A DNA stretch of 64,000 nt from Shouchella sp047238345. Its GTDB lineage: Bacteria > Bacillota > Bacilli > Bacillales > Bacillaceae_D. The translations under genes and the position numbers were made by a program. The stretch lies in contig NZ_JBDFMQ010000001.1 in NCBI RefSeq assembly GCF_047238345.1, positions 1,240,001 to 1,304,000 of the forward strand. The letters run 5' to 3'. Under the pieces are notes generated by a model, which did not search any database, was not told where the DNA came from, and was given only the letters and a program-made list of their open reading frames with translations. Shown one piece after another: positions 25,943 to 34,466 of the stretch (positions within the stretch are counted from its first letter, which is position 1; the number at the start of each line of letters is the position of its first letter).

Positions 25943-27352
25943 ATGAAACTATATATTAATGGTGAATGGGTTGGGGAAAACTTAGAGCAAGTCGATATTA
26001 CAAATCCAGCTAATGGAGAAGTTGTTGATCAAGTGCCAAAAGGTGGCACAGAGGAAGCGAAGTCGGCAGCAGATGCAGCTGCTGAAGCATTTAAAACATG
26101 GTCAAAACTTTCCACGTATGAACGTAGTGAGAAATTAGAATTGTGGCACCAATACATTGAAGAACAAACTGAAGAGTTAGCAACCTTAATGACAAAAGAG
26201 CAAGGAAAAGCCATGAAAGAGTCTCGTGGTGAGATTGGATATGCGAATTCATTTATTAAATGGTATGCAGAAGAAGGAAAACGGAATTACGGAGAAACGA
26301 TACCTGCTTCCACAGACGACAAGCGATTGTTTACGATTAAGCAACCAGTCGGTGTCGTAGCAGCCATTACGCCATGGAACTTCCCAGCAGCAATGATTAC
26401 GAGAAAGATTGCACCTGCATTAGCAGTCGGCTGTACAGCTGTGATCAAGCCTGCTTCGCAAACTCCGTTAACAGCATTAAAGTTAGCAGAGCTTGCTGAA
26501 AAAGCGGGTATTCCTGCTGGCGTCATTAATGTCGTTGTGGGCGCTTCTAGTGACATATCAAAAGTCTGGCAAGAAGATCACCGAGTTCGGAAGCTTACGT
26601 TTACAGGTTCAACTGAAGTAGGAAGAACACTAATGAAAGATTCGGCAGAAACGATGAAGAAGATTTCTTTAGAGTTAGGTGGTCACGCGCCGGTGATTGT
26701 TTTTAAGGATGCGGACCTTGATCGAGCAGTACAAGATACCGTTGCTTCTAAATTTCGTAATGGTGGACAAACATGTGTGTGTGCGAATCGCATCTACGTC
26801 GAGGAGTCAATTGCTGATGAGTTTACGAAGAAAATGAAGGCAGAAGTGGAGAAATTAACAGTCGGTAATGGTCTAGATGAACATATTGATATAGGTCCAC
26901 TTGTTGATCAAGATGCTGTTGACAAAGTCTTGTCGCATATAGCAGATGCAAAGGAAAAAGGAGCTACCGTTGTGACAGGCGGTACAAATACCAATGGTCT
27001 TTTCATGGAGCCTACCGTGTTGGCAAATGTGACCGATGATATGGCGTGTATGATTGAAGAAACATTTGGTCCGGTAGCGCCAATTGCAACGTTTAAGCAA
27101 GAAGAGGAAGCAATTGAGCGAGCTAATGATACAATTTTCGGATTAGCCGCTTATGTATTCACCAAAGATATCAATCAAGCGATACGCGTAACCGAAGCGC
27201 TTGAATACGGAATTGTTGGGCTAAACGACGGTGGCCCATCGGCTGCACAAGCGCCATTTGGAGGTTTTAAGCAAAGTGGAATTGGACGTGAAGGTGGCCG
27301 TCAAGGAATGGACGAATATCTAGAAATCAAATACGTATCGTTTAAGATGTAG
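25943..27352 (+). CDS. gabD: NAD(P)-dependent succinate-semialdehyde dehydrogenase
   Basis: The ATG at 25943 follows GGAAGGGG; the open frame further upstream has no such site. The 469-residue aldehyde dehydrogenase has the GabD pattern: PWNFPAAMITRKIAPALAVGC, FTGSTEVGR, ELGGHAPVIVFKDADLD (catalytic Glu) and GGQTCVCANRIYV (catalytic Cys), ending QSGIGREGGRQGMDEYLEIKYV. It oxidises succinate semialdehyde to succinate, linking GABA degradation to the TCA cycle. No gabT or gabR is adjacent, so other aldehydes are possible. A strong terminator follows. Confidence 0.93.
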   Translation: MKLYINGEWVGENLEQVDITNPANGEVVDQVPKGGTEEAKSAADAAAEAFKTWSKLSTYERSEKLELWHQYIEEQTEELATLMTKEQGKAMKESRGEIGYANSFIKWYAEEGKRNYGETIPASTDDKRLFTIKQPVGVVAAITPWNFPAAMITRKIAPALAVGCTAVIKPASQTPLTALKLAELAEKAGIPAGVINVVVGASSDISKVWQEDHRVRKLTFTGSTEVGRTLMKDSAETMKKISLELGGHAPVIVFKDADLDRAVQDTVASKFRNGGQTCVCANRIYVEESIADEFTKKMKAEVEKLTVGNGLDEHIDIGPLVDQDAVDKVLSHIADAKEKGATVVTGGTNTNGLFMEPTVLANVTDDMACMIEETFGPVAPIATFKQEEEAIERANDTIFGLAAYVFTKDINQAIRVTEALEYGIVGLNDGGPSAAQAPFGGFKQSGIGREGGRQGMDEYLEIKYVSFKM

Positions 27353-27355
27353 CAA

Positions 27356-27394
27356 AAACACACCTAGGGTAATTGAATCCTAGGTGTGTTTTTT
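27356..27394 (+). terminator. Terminator after gabD
   Basis: ACACACCTAGG (27357-27367) pairs with CCTAGGTGTGT (27379-27389) followed by a T run. Confidence 0.85.
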
Positions 27395-27407
27395 ATGAAA
27401 AAAGTGG

Positions 27408-27454
27408 TTGTGCACAAAACAATATTAGTGTACTATTTAAGTAGAACACTAATA
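27408..27454 (+). promoter_or_regulatory. Promoter and palindromic operator of the ABC/GntR operon
   Basis: TTGTGC (27408-27413) and TACTAT (27431-27436), 17 bases apart, form a promoter. TATTAGTGTACTA (27423-27435) and TAGAACACTAATA (27442-27454) are an inverted repeat matching at 12 of 13 positions with a 6-base spacer, covering the -10 box and start point. The operon carries its own YtrA-type GntR repressor gene, whose product most likely binds here. Confidence 0.75.
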
Positions 27455-27478
27455 CATGGATAGGGGGAACAAACAAAC

Positions 27479-28402
27479 ATGACAGATTTTCCGTTACAAA
27501 TTAAGGGTCTTAATAAGTCATTCGGAAAAAATCATATTATCAAAGACATGAATTTTCAATTAAAACGAGGTCAAATTTATGGGTTTTTAGGTCCGAATGG
27601 ATCTGGAAAGACAACGACGATTCGAATGATCGTCTCCCTTATTGCTCCAGACTCCGGGGATGTCATTATTGAAGGGAAAAATGTTCGAACAAGTCGAAAA
27701 GAAGCCTTGGCGCAAATAGGTGCGATCGTTGAAGATCCGGATTTGTATGGCTATTTAACTGGTCAGCAAAACCTTGAGCATTTTGCTAGATTGAGTCATC
27801 AGTCCATTTCAAAAGAGCGTATTAAAGAAGTGGTTTCTTTAGTTGAACTTGAAGGGGCAATGAAGAAAAAAGTAAAGTCCTATTCATTGGGAATGAAGCA
27901 ACGGTTAGGAATTGCGGTATCGCTTTTGCATCGTCCTTCTGTATTGATCTTAGATGAACCAACCAATGGACTTGATCCGAAAGGCATTCGAGATCTCAGG
28001 TCGTATTTACAACGGTTAGCCAAGGAAGATGGTGTGACATTACTTGTATCCAGTCATCAGCTAAGTGAAATTGAAACGCTATGTGACCGAGCCATTGTTA
28101 TCAAAAAAGGTGAAGTGGTAGACGAAATTTCAATGAATGAGGATGAACGCACCGAGCAAACCTTAACGGTGAAAATTGAAGCAAAACCAGCAACAAAAGC
28201 GTTTGAAATTTTATCAACATACGGGACGGTTAAACAAAATGGAACAGCGGTTGAATTAGAAAAACAATCGTATGAAGAGATTCCAGACATTGTAGCAGCA
28301 CTTATTAAAGAACAGGTTCACGTTTATGGCGTAACGTATCAAAATCGTTTAGAAGATGCGTACTTTACGCTCACCGAAGAACGAGAGGAGGAAGTATCAT
28401 GA
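27479..28402 (+). CDS. ABC transporter ATPase (BcrA/YtrB-like)
   Basis: The 307-residue ATPase has Walker A GPNGSGKTTT (about 39-48), signature YSLGMKQR, Walker B VLILDEPTNGLDPKG and the H-loop in VSSHQLSEIETL, plus a C-terminal regulatory extension of about 80 residues as in BcrA/NatA-type exporters. It starts at ATG 27479 after TAGGGGGAAC and overlaps the permease gene by 4 bases. It is the first gene of a five-gene operon that probably handles peptide antibiotics or cell-envelope stress, judged from the GntR partner. Confidence 0.93.
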   Translation: MTDFPLQIKGLNKSFGKNHIIKDMNFQLKRGQIYGFLGPNGSGKTTTIRMIVSLIAPDSGDVIIEGKNVRTSRKEALAQIGAIVEDPDLYGYLTGQQNLEHFARLSHQSISKERIKEVVSLVELEGAMKKKVKSYSLGMKQRLGIAVSLLHRPSVLILDEPTNGLDPKGIRDLRSYLQRLAKEDGVTLLVSSHQLSEIETLCDRAIVIKKGEVVDEISMNEDERTEQTLTVKIEAKPATKAFEILSTYGTVKQNGTAVELEKQSYEEIPDIVAALIKEQVHVYGVTYQNRLEDAYFTLTEEREEEVS

Positions 28403-29166
28403 TGGGCATTTTATACAATGAGTGGTTAAAGTCTTGGTACGGACGAAAAGTCTGGGTATTTATCATCGTGATGGGCGTATTTCTTGCAGGTGCAGTGGGG
28501 CTTTCCCTTTTAACTCAGGCTAACTTGGGAGATCCCATGAATGCCGCAGAATTTGCAGAAATAAGCGTGTTCATGTTTCCTACATTTGTGATGTTATTTG
28601 GCGTTGTGCTTATTGCCGGAGCAATTGCAGGAGAATTTGCAAATGGCACAATCAAACAATTGTTAATTAGACCGACTTCACGACATGCCTTACTGTTTGG
28701 TAAATGGTTTGGGAACTTACTTTTCTCCCTCTTTATGTTTTTTGCGATTGTCATTGTTTCTATTGTGACAGGCTTATTCATTTTCAGTACCGAAGGGTTA
28801 TCGATTACAGAGATGTTTTCTAACGTTTTTGAAATGGCGCTTTATCAGTTGCCAACTGTTGTATTTTATATTGCGCTAGCGACACTCATCGCTGTTCTAA
28901 CAAAAAGTACCGCATTAACGATCATTATTACGTTCGCTCCGATGTTCTTTAGCAGTTTAGTCCAGCTGTTTATTTCACAGTATGAGTGGTCAAAATGGAT
29001 CATCGTATCGCATGTTGAGTTTTTTGGGAATTATTATTCAACGGACATGGCGTTTGGGGCACCACCTTTTGAGAGTATGTGGGCTTCGCTAGCATTTTTA
29101 CTTGCACATATCGTGGTTATTTTACTAGTTGCTCATCTTGTATTTAAAAAACGAGATGTGCTTTAA
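28399..29166 (+). CDS. ABC-2 type permease
   Basis: The 255-residue protein starts in an ATGA overlap with the ATPase gene and has six membrane helices (N-terminal FIIVMGVFLAGAVGLSLL, then VMLFGVVLIAGAIAGEFANGTIKQLLIRPTSR). The conserved segment EFANGTIKQLLIRPTSRHALLFGKW is typical of ABC-2 exporters of the NatB/BcrB class. It forms the membrane part for the upstream ATPase. Confidence 0.9.
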   Translation: MMGILYNEWLKSWYGRKVWVFIIVMGVFLAGAVGLSLLTQANLGDPMNAAEFAEISVFMFPTFVMLFGVVLIAGAIAGEFANGTIKQLLIRPTSRHALLFGKWFGNLLFSLFMFFAIVIVSIVTGLFIFSTEGLSITEMFSNVFEMALYQLPTVVFYIALATLIAVLTKSTALTIIITFAPMFFSSLVQLFISQYEWSKWIIVSHVEFFGNYYSTDMAFGAPPFESMWASLAFLLAHIVVILLVAHLVFKKRDVL

Positions 29167-29172
29167 TGGAAG

Positions 29173-29198
29173 AGTCAGGCGTTTCTAGACGCCTGGCT
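29173..29198 (+). terminator. Intercistronic hairpin in the ABC/GntR operon
   Basis: AGTCAGGCGT (29173-29182) pairs with ACGCCTGGCT (29189-29198) over 10 bp, but no T run follows. It more likely protects the upstream message or attenuates than terminates. Confidence 0.45.
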
Positions 29199-29226
29199 TA
29201 TTGCTTTAGAAAGGGGGCGATGGCGT

Positions 29227-29598
29227 TTGTCTATACAGTTTGATCCGAACAAAGCCATTTATGCCCAGATTGTTGATTCCTTTTACCAACAGATTTGTAG
29301 CGCTGAGCTAGCGCCTGGTAATAAACTTCCTTCTGTCCGTGAAACGGCACAAACGTTAAAAGTAAATCCCAATACGGTGTCTCGAGCTTATCAAGAGATG
29401 GATCGGGAAGAAGTAACATTTTCGAAACGTGGACAAGGGACATTTGTAACAGAAGATTTAGCAAGAATCCGATCATTAAAAGAAGCGCTTGCGCAAAAAC
29501 AATTAAATGAGCTTGTGAAGTATATGCGCAAACTGGGTTACACCGATGAAACCATGATAGAGGCTCTTACGAAAACAGTAAAGGAGGTGAGAGATTGA
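29227..29598 (+). CDS. GntR-family repressor, YtrA subfamily
   Basis: The 123-residue protein starts at TTG 29227 after AAAGGGGGCG. It has the winged-helix GntR domain (KLPSVRETAQTLKVNPNTVSRAYQEMDREEVTFSKRGQGTFV) and only a short two-helix tail, the YtrA layout without a ligand domain. Such repressors control ABC exporter operons. Its location in the middle of the operon and the palindrome over the operon promoter point to autoregulation. Its stop overlaps the next start (TGATG). Confidence 0.93.
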   Translation: MSIQFDPNKAIYAQIVDSFYQQICSAELAPGNKLPSVRETAQTLKVNPNTVSRAYQEMDREEVTFSKRGQGTFVTEDLARIRSLKEALAQKQLNELVKYMRKLGYTDETMIEALTKTVKEVRD

Positions 29599-30293
29599 TG
29601 AGGGTTGAAGTCAAAAATGTACATAAAAAATATGGACGTAAACAGGTATTTAACGATTTATCTTTTCGTTTTGATCATAATCATTTTATCGTTTTGATAG
29701 GTGCGAATGGCTCTGGTAAATCAACTTTGCTTAAGATGTGTGCCGGATTAGCACCATTTTCAAAAGGATCCATTCAATTAAATGATCAAAAGGAGCGGAT
29801 CGGTCGAGCGCAACAAGCTAGTTACGTAGCAGAACAAGCAGGTTTCCCAATCTATCAATCGGCGGAAGTGATCATTGATCAACAAAAAAAATTGTATTCT
29901 GATTTCAATAAAGATCAAGCGTTACGTTATTGTGAAGACATGAACGTTCCAATTCAAACCAATTGGGCTTCACTTTCTACGGGGCAACGTCATCTTTTAT
30001 CCTTAATTATAGCCATTTCAACACAAAAGCCGTTTTTATTTATTGATGAGCTGCTTGCGAATCTCGACACCACCAAAAAAGAAGCGATGCAACAAATATT
30101 AACAGATTTCTTGCTTGAAGGCGGTCGGACCATTGTGATGGCTACGCATGCGTATGAAGATGTGGAGATGCTTGCTGACGGAGCCATTTTTATAGAGGGA
30201 AACGGTGTTAGAACCATTCCAGATTTAGAGGCGTGGCGGACCGAACACAGCGCTTCACTCCGAGATTTATTTGCAAGGGTGGGGAGAGAATGA
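29598..30293 (+). CDS. ABC transporter ATPase, second
   Basis: The start is ATG 29598, 7 bases after AAGGAGGTGA. The 231-residue ATPase has Walker A GANGSGKSTLL, signature LSTGQRHLLSL, Walker B FLFIDELLANLD and H-loop ATHAYEDVEM. In Walker B the usual Pro after Asp-Glu is Leu, a variation seen in small YtrE/YhcG-like ATPases. It overlaps the next gene by ATGA. It forms a second ABC unit in the operon. Confidence 0.9.
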   Translation: MRVEVKNVHKKYGRKQVFNDLSFRFDHNHFIVLIGANGSGKSTLLKMCAGLAPFSKGSIQLNDQKERIGRAQQASYVAEQAGFPIYQSAEVIIDQQKKLYSDFNKDQALRYCEDMNVPIQTNWASLSTGQRHLLSLIIAISTQKPFLFIDELLANLDTTKKEAMQQILTDFLLEGGRTIVMATHAYEDVEMLADGAIFIEGNGVRTIPDLEAWRTEHSASLRDLFARVGRE

Positions 30294-31030
30294 AGGAATT
30301 TGTTTTTTTTCTAAAAAGAGATTTGCGCTTGCTTTTGCCGGTTAATGTGATAGCAGCAATCATATTTTTTGTCATGATGGTAGCGGCGAGTGTCATTCGC
30401 ATGCGTTTTGGACAACCGTTTGATGCTGTAGATATGACGTTAGTTTTTGTCCTTTTAGTGTATTATTTTTTCTTAGCCTCCATATTAATTATTGCTGAGT
30501 CTGTCTGGAGAGAATGGCGGAAAGGGACGCAAATACAGTGGTATCTTGCACCAGGATCCGTTCATGTGAAATTATTTTCCAAAATGGTATCCACTTATAT
30601 GTGGTTGAACGTTCAGTTCTTGTTTGTGGCAATTGTTTTGTTAACGTTTATTCAATTTGCAGCAACAGAAGGCATGATTGTGGAATTCTTTGAGGATATT
30701 GAATCAATCGTAAAGTATCCACTTCAAGCATTTTGGATGGCTTTTATTGTTCAATTTCTTTCACTCGTTTCGGTGCTTTTTCCAGCATTTATTTTTTTTG
30801 GTGTGAAGACATGGACGAAGTATCTCGTCCTCATTCCATATGGATTAATGGCTATCTTGCTCTATCCCTATCTAACATTTAAATTCAGCGAGAATGTAGA
30901 TGAATCAGTTCCGCTTATTACGACTACTTTTGAATCTGTAACTTCTGCACAAATTGTGTGGGACCTTGGCTTGCTCATTCTCCTCTATTCACTTATTGTG
31001 TTGTTCCTTAAGAAGAAGATTGAGCTATAA
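30290..31030 (+). CDS. Membrane component of the second ABC unit
   Basis: The 246-residue protein starts at ATG 30290 in an ATGA overlap and behind GGGGAGAG. It has six membrane helices (for example LLPVNVIAAIIFFVMMVAASV, and FLSLVSVLFPAFIFFGV) and no soluble domain. I recognise no named family; gene order and overlap make it the permease for the second ATPase. No terminator was seen between it and the peptidase gene. Confidence 0.8.
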   Translation: MKEFVFFLKRDLRLLLPVNVIAAIIFFVMMVAASVIRMRFGQPFDAVDMTLVFVLLVYYFFLASILIIAESVWREWRKGTQIQWYLAPGSVHVKLFSKMVSTYMWLNVQFLFVAIVLLTFIQFAATEGMIVEFFEDIESIVKYPLQAFWMAFIVQFLSLVSVLFPAFIFFGVKTWTKYLVLIPYGLMAILLYPYLTFKFSENVDESVPLITTTFESVTSAQIVWDLGLLILLYSLIVLFLKKKIEL

Positions 31031-31099
31031 AAGATTGAAATGAGGCATTCGTACCGATAAAATAAAAGGATCTAACATTGAAAGTGAAGTGTATGTGTA

Positions 31100-32146
31100 A
31101 TGAAGTTCAAGAAAACTGAAACGATTAAGCTATTAAAAGAGTTAGTTCACATTCCAAGCCCGTCTGGCTACACTGAAGATGCGATTGCGTTTGTTGAAGC
31201 ATTTTTAAAAACGCACAAAATTTCTTATCGGAAATCAAACAAAGGCGCTTTAGTTGCAACGATTGAGGGAGAAGATACCACTTCTCACCGAATGGTCACG
31301 GCTCATATTGATACGCTAGGAGCAATCGTTAAAGAGTTAAAGCCGAATGGGCGATTAAAAGTAGATTTAGTCGGTGGATTTGCTTATCAGTCTATTGAAG
31401 GGGAATACGTGACAATCCATAAAAGCGATGGAAGCACGGTTTCTGGGACGGTTGTGGTGCACCAGTCCTCCGTTCACGTTTATAAAGATTCCCGAACGAT
31501 TGAACGAACGCAAAAGAATATGGAAGTTCGTATTGATGCGAAAGTGGAGGACATAGAGGGCTTACGTCAGCTTGGCATTGACGTGGGGGATTTTGTGAGT
31601 TTTGCACCACGCTTTGAGCAAACAGAGACAGGATTTATTAAATCAAGGCATCTGGATGATAAGGCAAGTGTAAGCTTAGTGCTAATGTTGATGAAAGAAT
31701 TAAAAGCAAGTCAAACGAAGCTGCCTTATACGACGCATGTCCTCATTTCAAATAATGAGGAGATTGGCTATGGAGGGAATGCGTCAATTCCAACTGAGGT
31801 TGTGGAGTATGTAGCGGTTGATATGGGAGCGATTGGAGATGGTCAACAGTCTGATGAGTATACTGTTTCCATATGTGTGAAAGATTCAAGTGGTCCTTAC
31901 CATTATGGCTTAAGAAATCACTTTGTTCAGCTATGTAAGAATAACGAGATCCCGTACAAGTTAGACATTTATCCGTATTATGGGTCAGATGCATCAGCTG
32001 CGATTCGTTCAGGTCATGATATTGTCCATGGGCTCATTGGACCAGGCATTGAAGGCTCTCATGCAATGGAGCGAACCCACGAACAATCGCTTGAAGCGAC
32101 GTACAACCTTTTATATGCGTACATTACAACATCAATGAAGCATTAA
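31100..32146 (+). CDS. M42 family metallopeptidase (glutamyl aminopeptidase/deblocking type)
   Basis: The 348-residue protein has all M42 metal and active-site motifs: MVTAHIDTLGAIV (His), SRHLDDKASVSL (bridging Asp), SNNEEIGYGGN (catalytic Glu and metal Glu), AVDMGAIGD (Asp), YYGSDASAA, and GSHAMERTH (His). M42 enzymes are cytosolic tetrahedral dodecamers that trim N-terminal residues from peptides. Start ATG 31100 has no strong ribosome binding site. Bacillus YtoP/YsdC are the nearest kind. Confidence 0.92.
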   Translation: MKFKKTETIKLLKELVHIPSPSGYTEDAIAFVEAFLKTHKISYRKSNKGALVATIEGEDTTSHRMVTAHIDTLGAIVKELKPNGRLKVDLVGGFAYQSIEGEYVTIHKSDGSTVSGTVVVHQSSVHVYKDSRTIERTQKNMEVRIDAKVEDIEGLRQLGIDVGDFVSFAPRFEQTETGFIKSRHLDDKASVSLVLMLMKELKASQTKLPYTTHVLISNNEEIGYGGNASIPTEVVEYVAVDMGAIGDGQQSDEYTVSICVKDSSGPYHYGLRNHFVQLCKNNEIPYKLDIYPYYGSDASAAIRSGHDIVHGLIGPGIEGSHAMERTHEQSLEATYNLLYAYITTSMKH

Positions 32147-32178
32147 AAAAGCTGCCCAAGCGGGCAGCTTTTCTTATG
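32147..32178. terminator. Bidirectional terminator between peptidase and dps genes
   Basis: AAAAAGCTGCCC and GGGCAGCTTTT form a stem of 11 bp with a short AAGC loop (about 32149-32175), flanked by A and T runs. Confidence 0.85.
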
Positions 32179-32635
32179 AACGAACATCCGATGTTTGTTT
32201 TGTATACGCACGTAACATCCAGGCATGTTTTTCGATAGTTTCTTTTAAGCCAATTAACATATCTTCTGTAGCATCATCATCTAGAGAGCCACATACATCA
32301 ATCCCTGATTTCAACTCATCTGCAAGCTTTTCATAGTCACTAACTAAGTCTGCAACCATCTCATCTGCTTGTAAATTTTTATTCCCTTCGTCAATAGACG
32401 ACAGCTTTAAGTATTCCTCCATTGTTGCAACAGGGTACCCTTTAATAGCAAGTAATCGCTCAGCTAACTCATCAACCGTAGCGCCTGCTTCATTGTAAAG
32501 CTCTTCAAATTTCTCATGTAATGTGAAAAAATGAGGCCCTTTCACATACCAATGATAATTGTGGAGTTTAACATAAAGAACACTCCAGTTTGCTACTTGT
32601 TTGTTTAAAACAGATTGAATTTTCTCTTGTGCCAT
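32174..32635 (-). CDS. dps: Dps/MrgA-family DNA-protecting ferritin-like protein
   Basis: The 153-residue protein has the inter-subunit ferroxidase ligands in KLHNYHWYVKGPHFFTLHEKFEELYNEAGATVDELAERLL (His, His, Asp, Glu). Dps dodecamers bind DNA and oxidise iron with peroxide. ATG 32635 follows AGGAGGAT. A sigma-B-type promoter upstream fits control by the general stress response, as for B. subtilis dps; no PerR box was seen, which argues against an MrgA-type regulation. Confidence 0.95.
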   Translation of the reverse strand: MAQEKIQSVLNKQVANWSVLYVKLHNYHWYVKGPHFFTLHEKFEELYNEAGATVDELAERLLAIKGYPVATMEEYLKLSSIDEGNKNLQADEMVADLVSDYEKLADELKSGIDVCGSLDDDATEDMLIGLKETIEKHAWMLRAYTKQTSDVRS

Positions 32636-32671
32636 TATAAAATCCTCCTACTAACGTTGTGTACAGATACT

Positions 32672-32696
32672 ATTCCCCCTGTACAAAATTCTAAAC
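32672..32696 (-). promoter_or_regulatory. Candidate sigma-B promoter of dps
   Basis: On the minus strand GTTTAG (32691-32696), a 13-base spacer, and GGGAAT (32672-32677) match the Bacillus sigma-B consensus GTTTAA / GGGTAT at 5 of 6 and 5 of 6 positions. Confidence 0.6.
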
Positions 32697-32702
32697 AACG
32701 GG

Positions 32703-33206
32703 TTAAAGCAATTCATAATGGAACGTTCCGCCGTGAATATGGGTAAACATCGTTCCAGCAGCTTGTAGAAGTTTCTCCGCGTTTTGTGCAATGGATGCGT
32801 GAGAGAAGAAAAAAAACTGAACAGCTTCTGTTGTATCTGTATGTGTAGTCGTGGTCGTATCAACATAGAAAGGTGAGGCGACTTCTTTATTTTGATCATA
32901 AAGAGAATATCCTTGTTTATACAAGGGTTTTACGAGTGAATGCGAATCGTGCAACGTGATGGGTAATTGATACTCCAACATAAAAAAGCGATTTAAATCA
33001 ATGGCTGATTGTACAGGTTTGAAAAAATTAGCTTCTTGTACAGCTTGAAAAACCTTTTTATGATGAGGAAAGGGTGGATTCGTCGATAAATCTTTATCGA
33101 GTACTTCCATATGAAGAAGCTCTTGATGGAATTGCAGTCTTCCTTTTAACATCGTTGATGACTCACTTATTTGTATATGTTGGTAATGAATAATTCCTAT
33201 TTCCAC
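32703..33206 (-). CDS. Unknown 167-residue protein
   Basis: The start is GTG 33206, 7 bases after GGAGG; the longer frame has no ribosome binding site. The protein is rich in His, Phe and Thr, with no membrane segment, and has three beta-like parts (LKGRLQFHQELLHMEVLDKD, FMLEYQLPITLHDSHSLVKPLY, GTMFTHIHGGTFHYELL). I recognise no family or motif. It ends close to the dps promoter region and is read in the same direction, so weak read-through into dps is possible. Confidence 0.6.
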   Translation of the reverse strand: MEIGIIHYQHIQISESSTMLKGRLQFHQELLHMEVLDKDLSTNPPFPHHKKVFQAVQEANFFKPVQSAIDLNRFFMLEYQLPITLHDSHSLVKPLYKQGYSLYDQNKEVASPFYVDTTTTTHTDTTEAVQFFFFSHASIAQNAEKLLQAAGTMFTHIHGGTFHYELL

Positions 33207-33303
33207 GGTTGTTCCTCCAAATTCTCCACTGACATTTACTTTCCTATTATGATTCTGTATGCTAGAAGAAATCAAACGTTTTGATGAAAAAGGAAGAAAT
33301 CAT

Positions 33304-34449
33304 ATGAATGTTGAGTTACTAAAGCATAAATTACTCGAATACAGTAAAACGATCGGTATTGATAAAGTAAGGATCACGACGGCAGATCCTTTTTTGTCGT
33401 TAAAAGACCGCCTCATCGCCCATCAAGAAAAAGGATATGCATCGGGATTTGAACACCCTCACCTTGAAGAACGAATTGATCCGAGCTTAAGTTTAAAAGA
33501 AGTTCGAACAATTATTTCGATTGCCGTGGCATATCCGTCCAAACTTTCAGATTCACCAAAAAGAGTAAAAGGAGAAAGAAGAGGGTTTTTCTCCCGCTCG
33601 TCTTGGGGTATAGACTATCATGATGTCTTAAATGATCGACTAAAAAAGATTGAAGATTTTCTGATGCAAGAGTGTGGATCAATTGAAACGGTCCGTATGG
33701 TTGATACAGGTGCTTTATCGGATCGAGCAGTCGCAGAAAGAGCTGGTATTGGCTGGAGTGCAAAAAATACATTTATTATTGCGCCAGAGCTAGGCAGCTA
33801 TGTTTTTCTAGGGAATTTATTAACCACAATCCCTTTTCCTGTTGATGAGCCGATCGAAGATTTATGTGGCTCTTGTCAAAAATGCATTGATGCTTGTCCA
33901 ACTGGTGCGCTAGTAGAGCCTGGTGTTTTAAATGCTCAAGCCTGTTTATCGTATCAAACTCAGACTAAAGGGTTTATGCCTGAAGAGTATCGTTCAAAAA
34001 TCGGAAATTACTTGTATGGATGGGACACCTGTCAGCTTGTTTGCCCATATAATAGAGATCAGGACCATCATCAGCACGTTGAAATGGAACCCGATCCAGA
34101 GAAGATAAAGCCTTTGCTTATTCCTTTACTGACGATGAGTAATAAGGCATTTAAAAAAGAATTTGGTCATATGGCAGGATCTTGGCGAGGAAAGAAGCCC
34201 ATTCAACGGAATGCGATTATTGCTTTAGCCCATTATAGAGAAACATCTGCGCTTCCTACGTTGCTTCATCTTTTAACTGAGGATCCAAGACCTGTCATTC
34301 GGGGAACGTCTGCTTGGGCAATTGGAAAAATCAGTGAAAGTAAAACCGAAAAAAAGGCATTAGAGGATGCGAAACTGAATGAGCAAGATGAAGATGTAAA
34401 AAATGAAATCGAAAAGGGTCTTGCGTTTTTAAAGCAGAAAGGCGAATAG
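33304..34449 (+). CDS. queG: Epoxyqueuosine reductase
   Basis: The ATG at 33304 follows AAGGAAGAAA. The 381-residue protein has an N-terminal cobalamin-binding region, two [4Fe-4S] cluster motifs (CGSCQKCIDACPTGAL, then CLSYQTQ and CQLVCPYN), and a C-terminal HEAT-like extension (IALAHYRETSALPTLLHLL). QueG uses B12 and electrons to reduce epoxyqueuosine to queuosine in tRNA wobble position 34. This cell therefore needs B12, which fits the B12 sensing in front of metE. ogt follows by 17 bases, so both may be cotranscribed. Confidence 0.95.
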   Translation: MNVELLKHKLLEYSKTIGIDKVRITTADPFLSLKDRLIAHQEKGYASGFEHPHLEERIDPSLSLKEVRTIISIAVAYPSKLSDSPKRVKGERRGFFSRSSWGIDYHDVLNDRLKKIEDFLMQECGSIETVRMVDTGALSDRAVAERAGIGWSAKNTFIIAPELGSYVFLGNLLTTIPFPVDEPIEDLCGSCQKCIDACPTGALVEPGVLNAQACLSYQTQTKGFMPEEYRSKIGNYLYGWDTCQLVCPYNRDQDHHQHVEMEPDPEKIKPLLIPLLTMSNKAFKKEFGHMAGSWRGKKPIQRNAIIALAHYRETSALPTLLHLLTEDPRPVIRGTSAWAIGKISESKTEKKALEDAKLNEQDEDVKNEIEKGLAFLKQKGE

Positions 34450-34466
34450 AGAAACGGGGGAGTGGC

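Noticed and set aside
27479..31030. The ABC/GntR cluster as a new defence or toxin system
   Set aside because: All five products fit the known YtrA-regulated exporter layout and no precursor peptide or immunity gene is visible.
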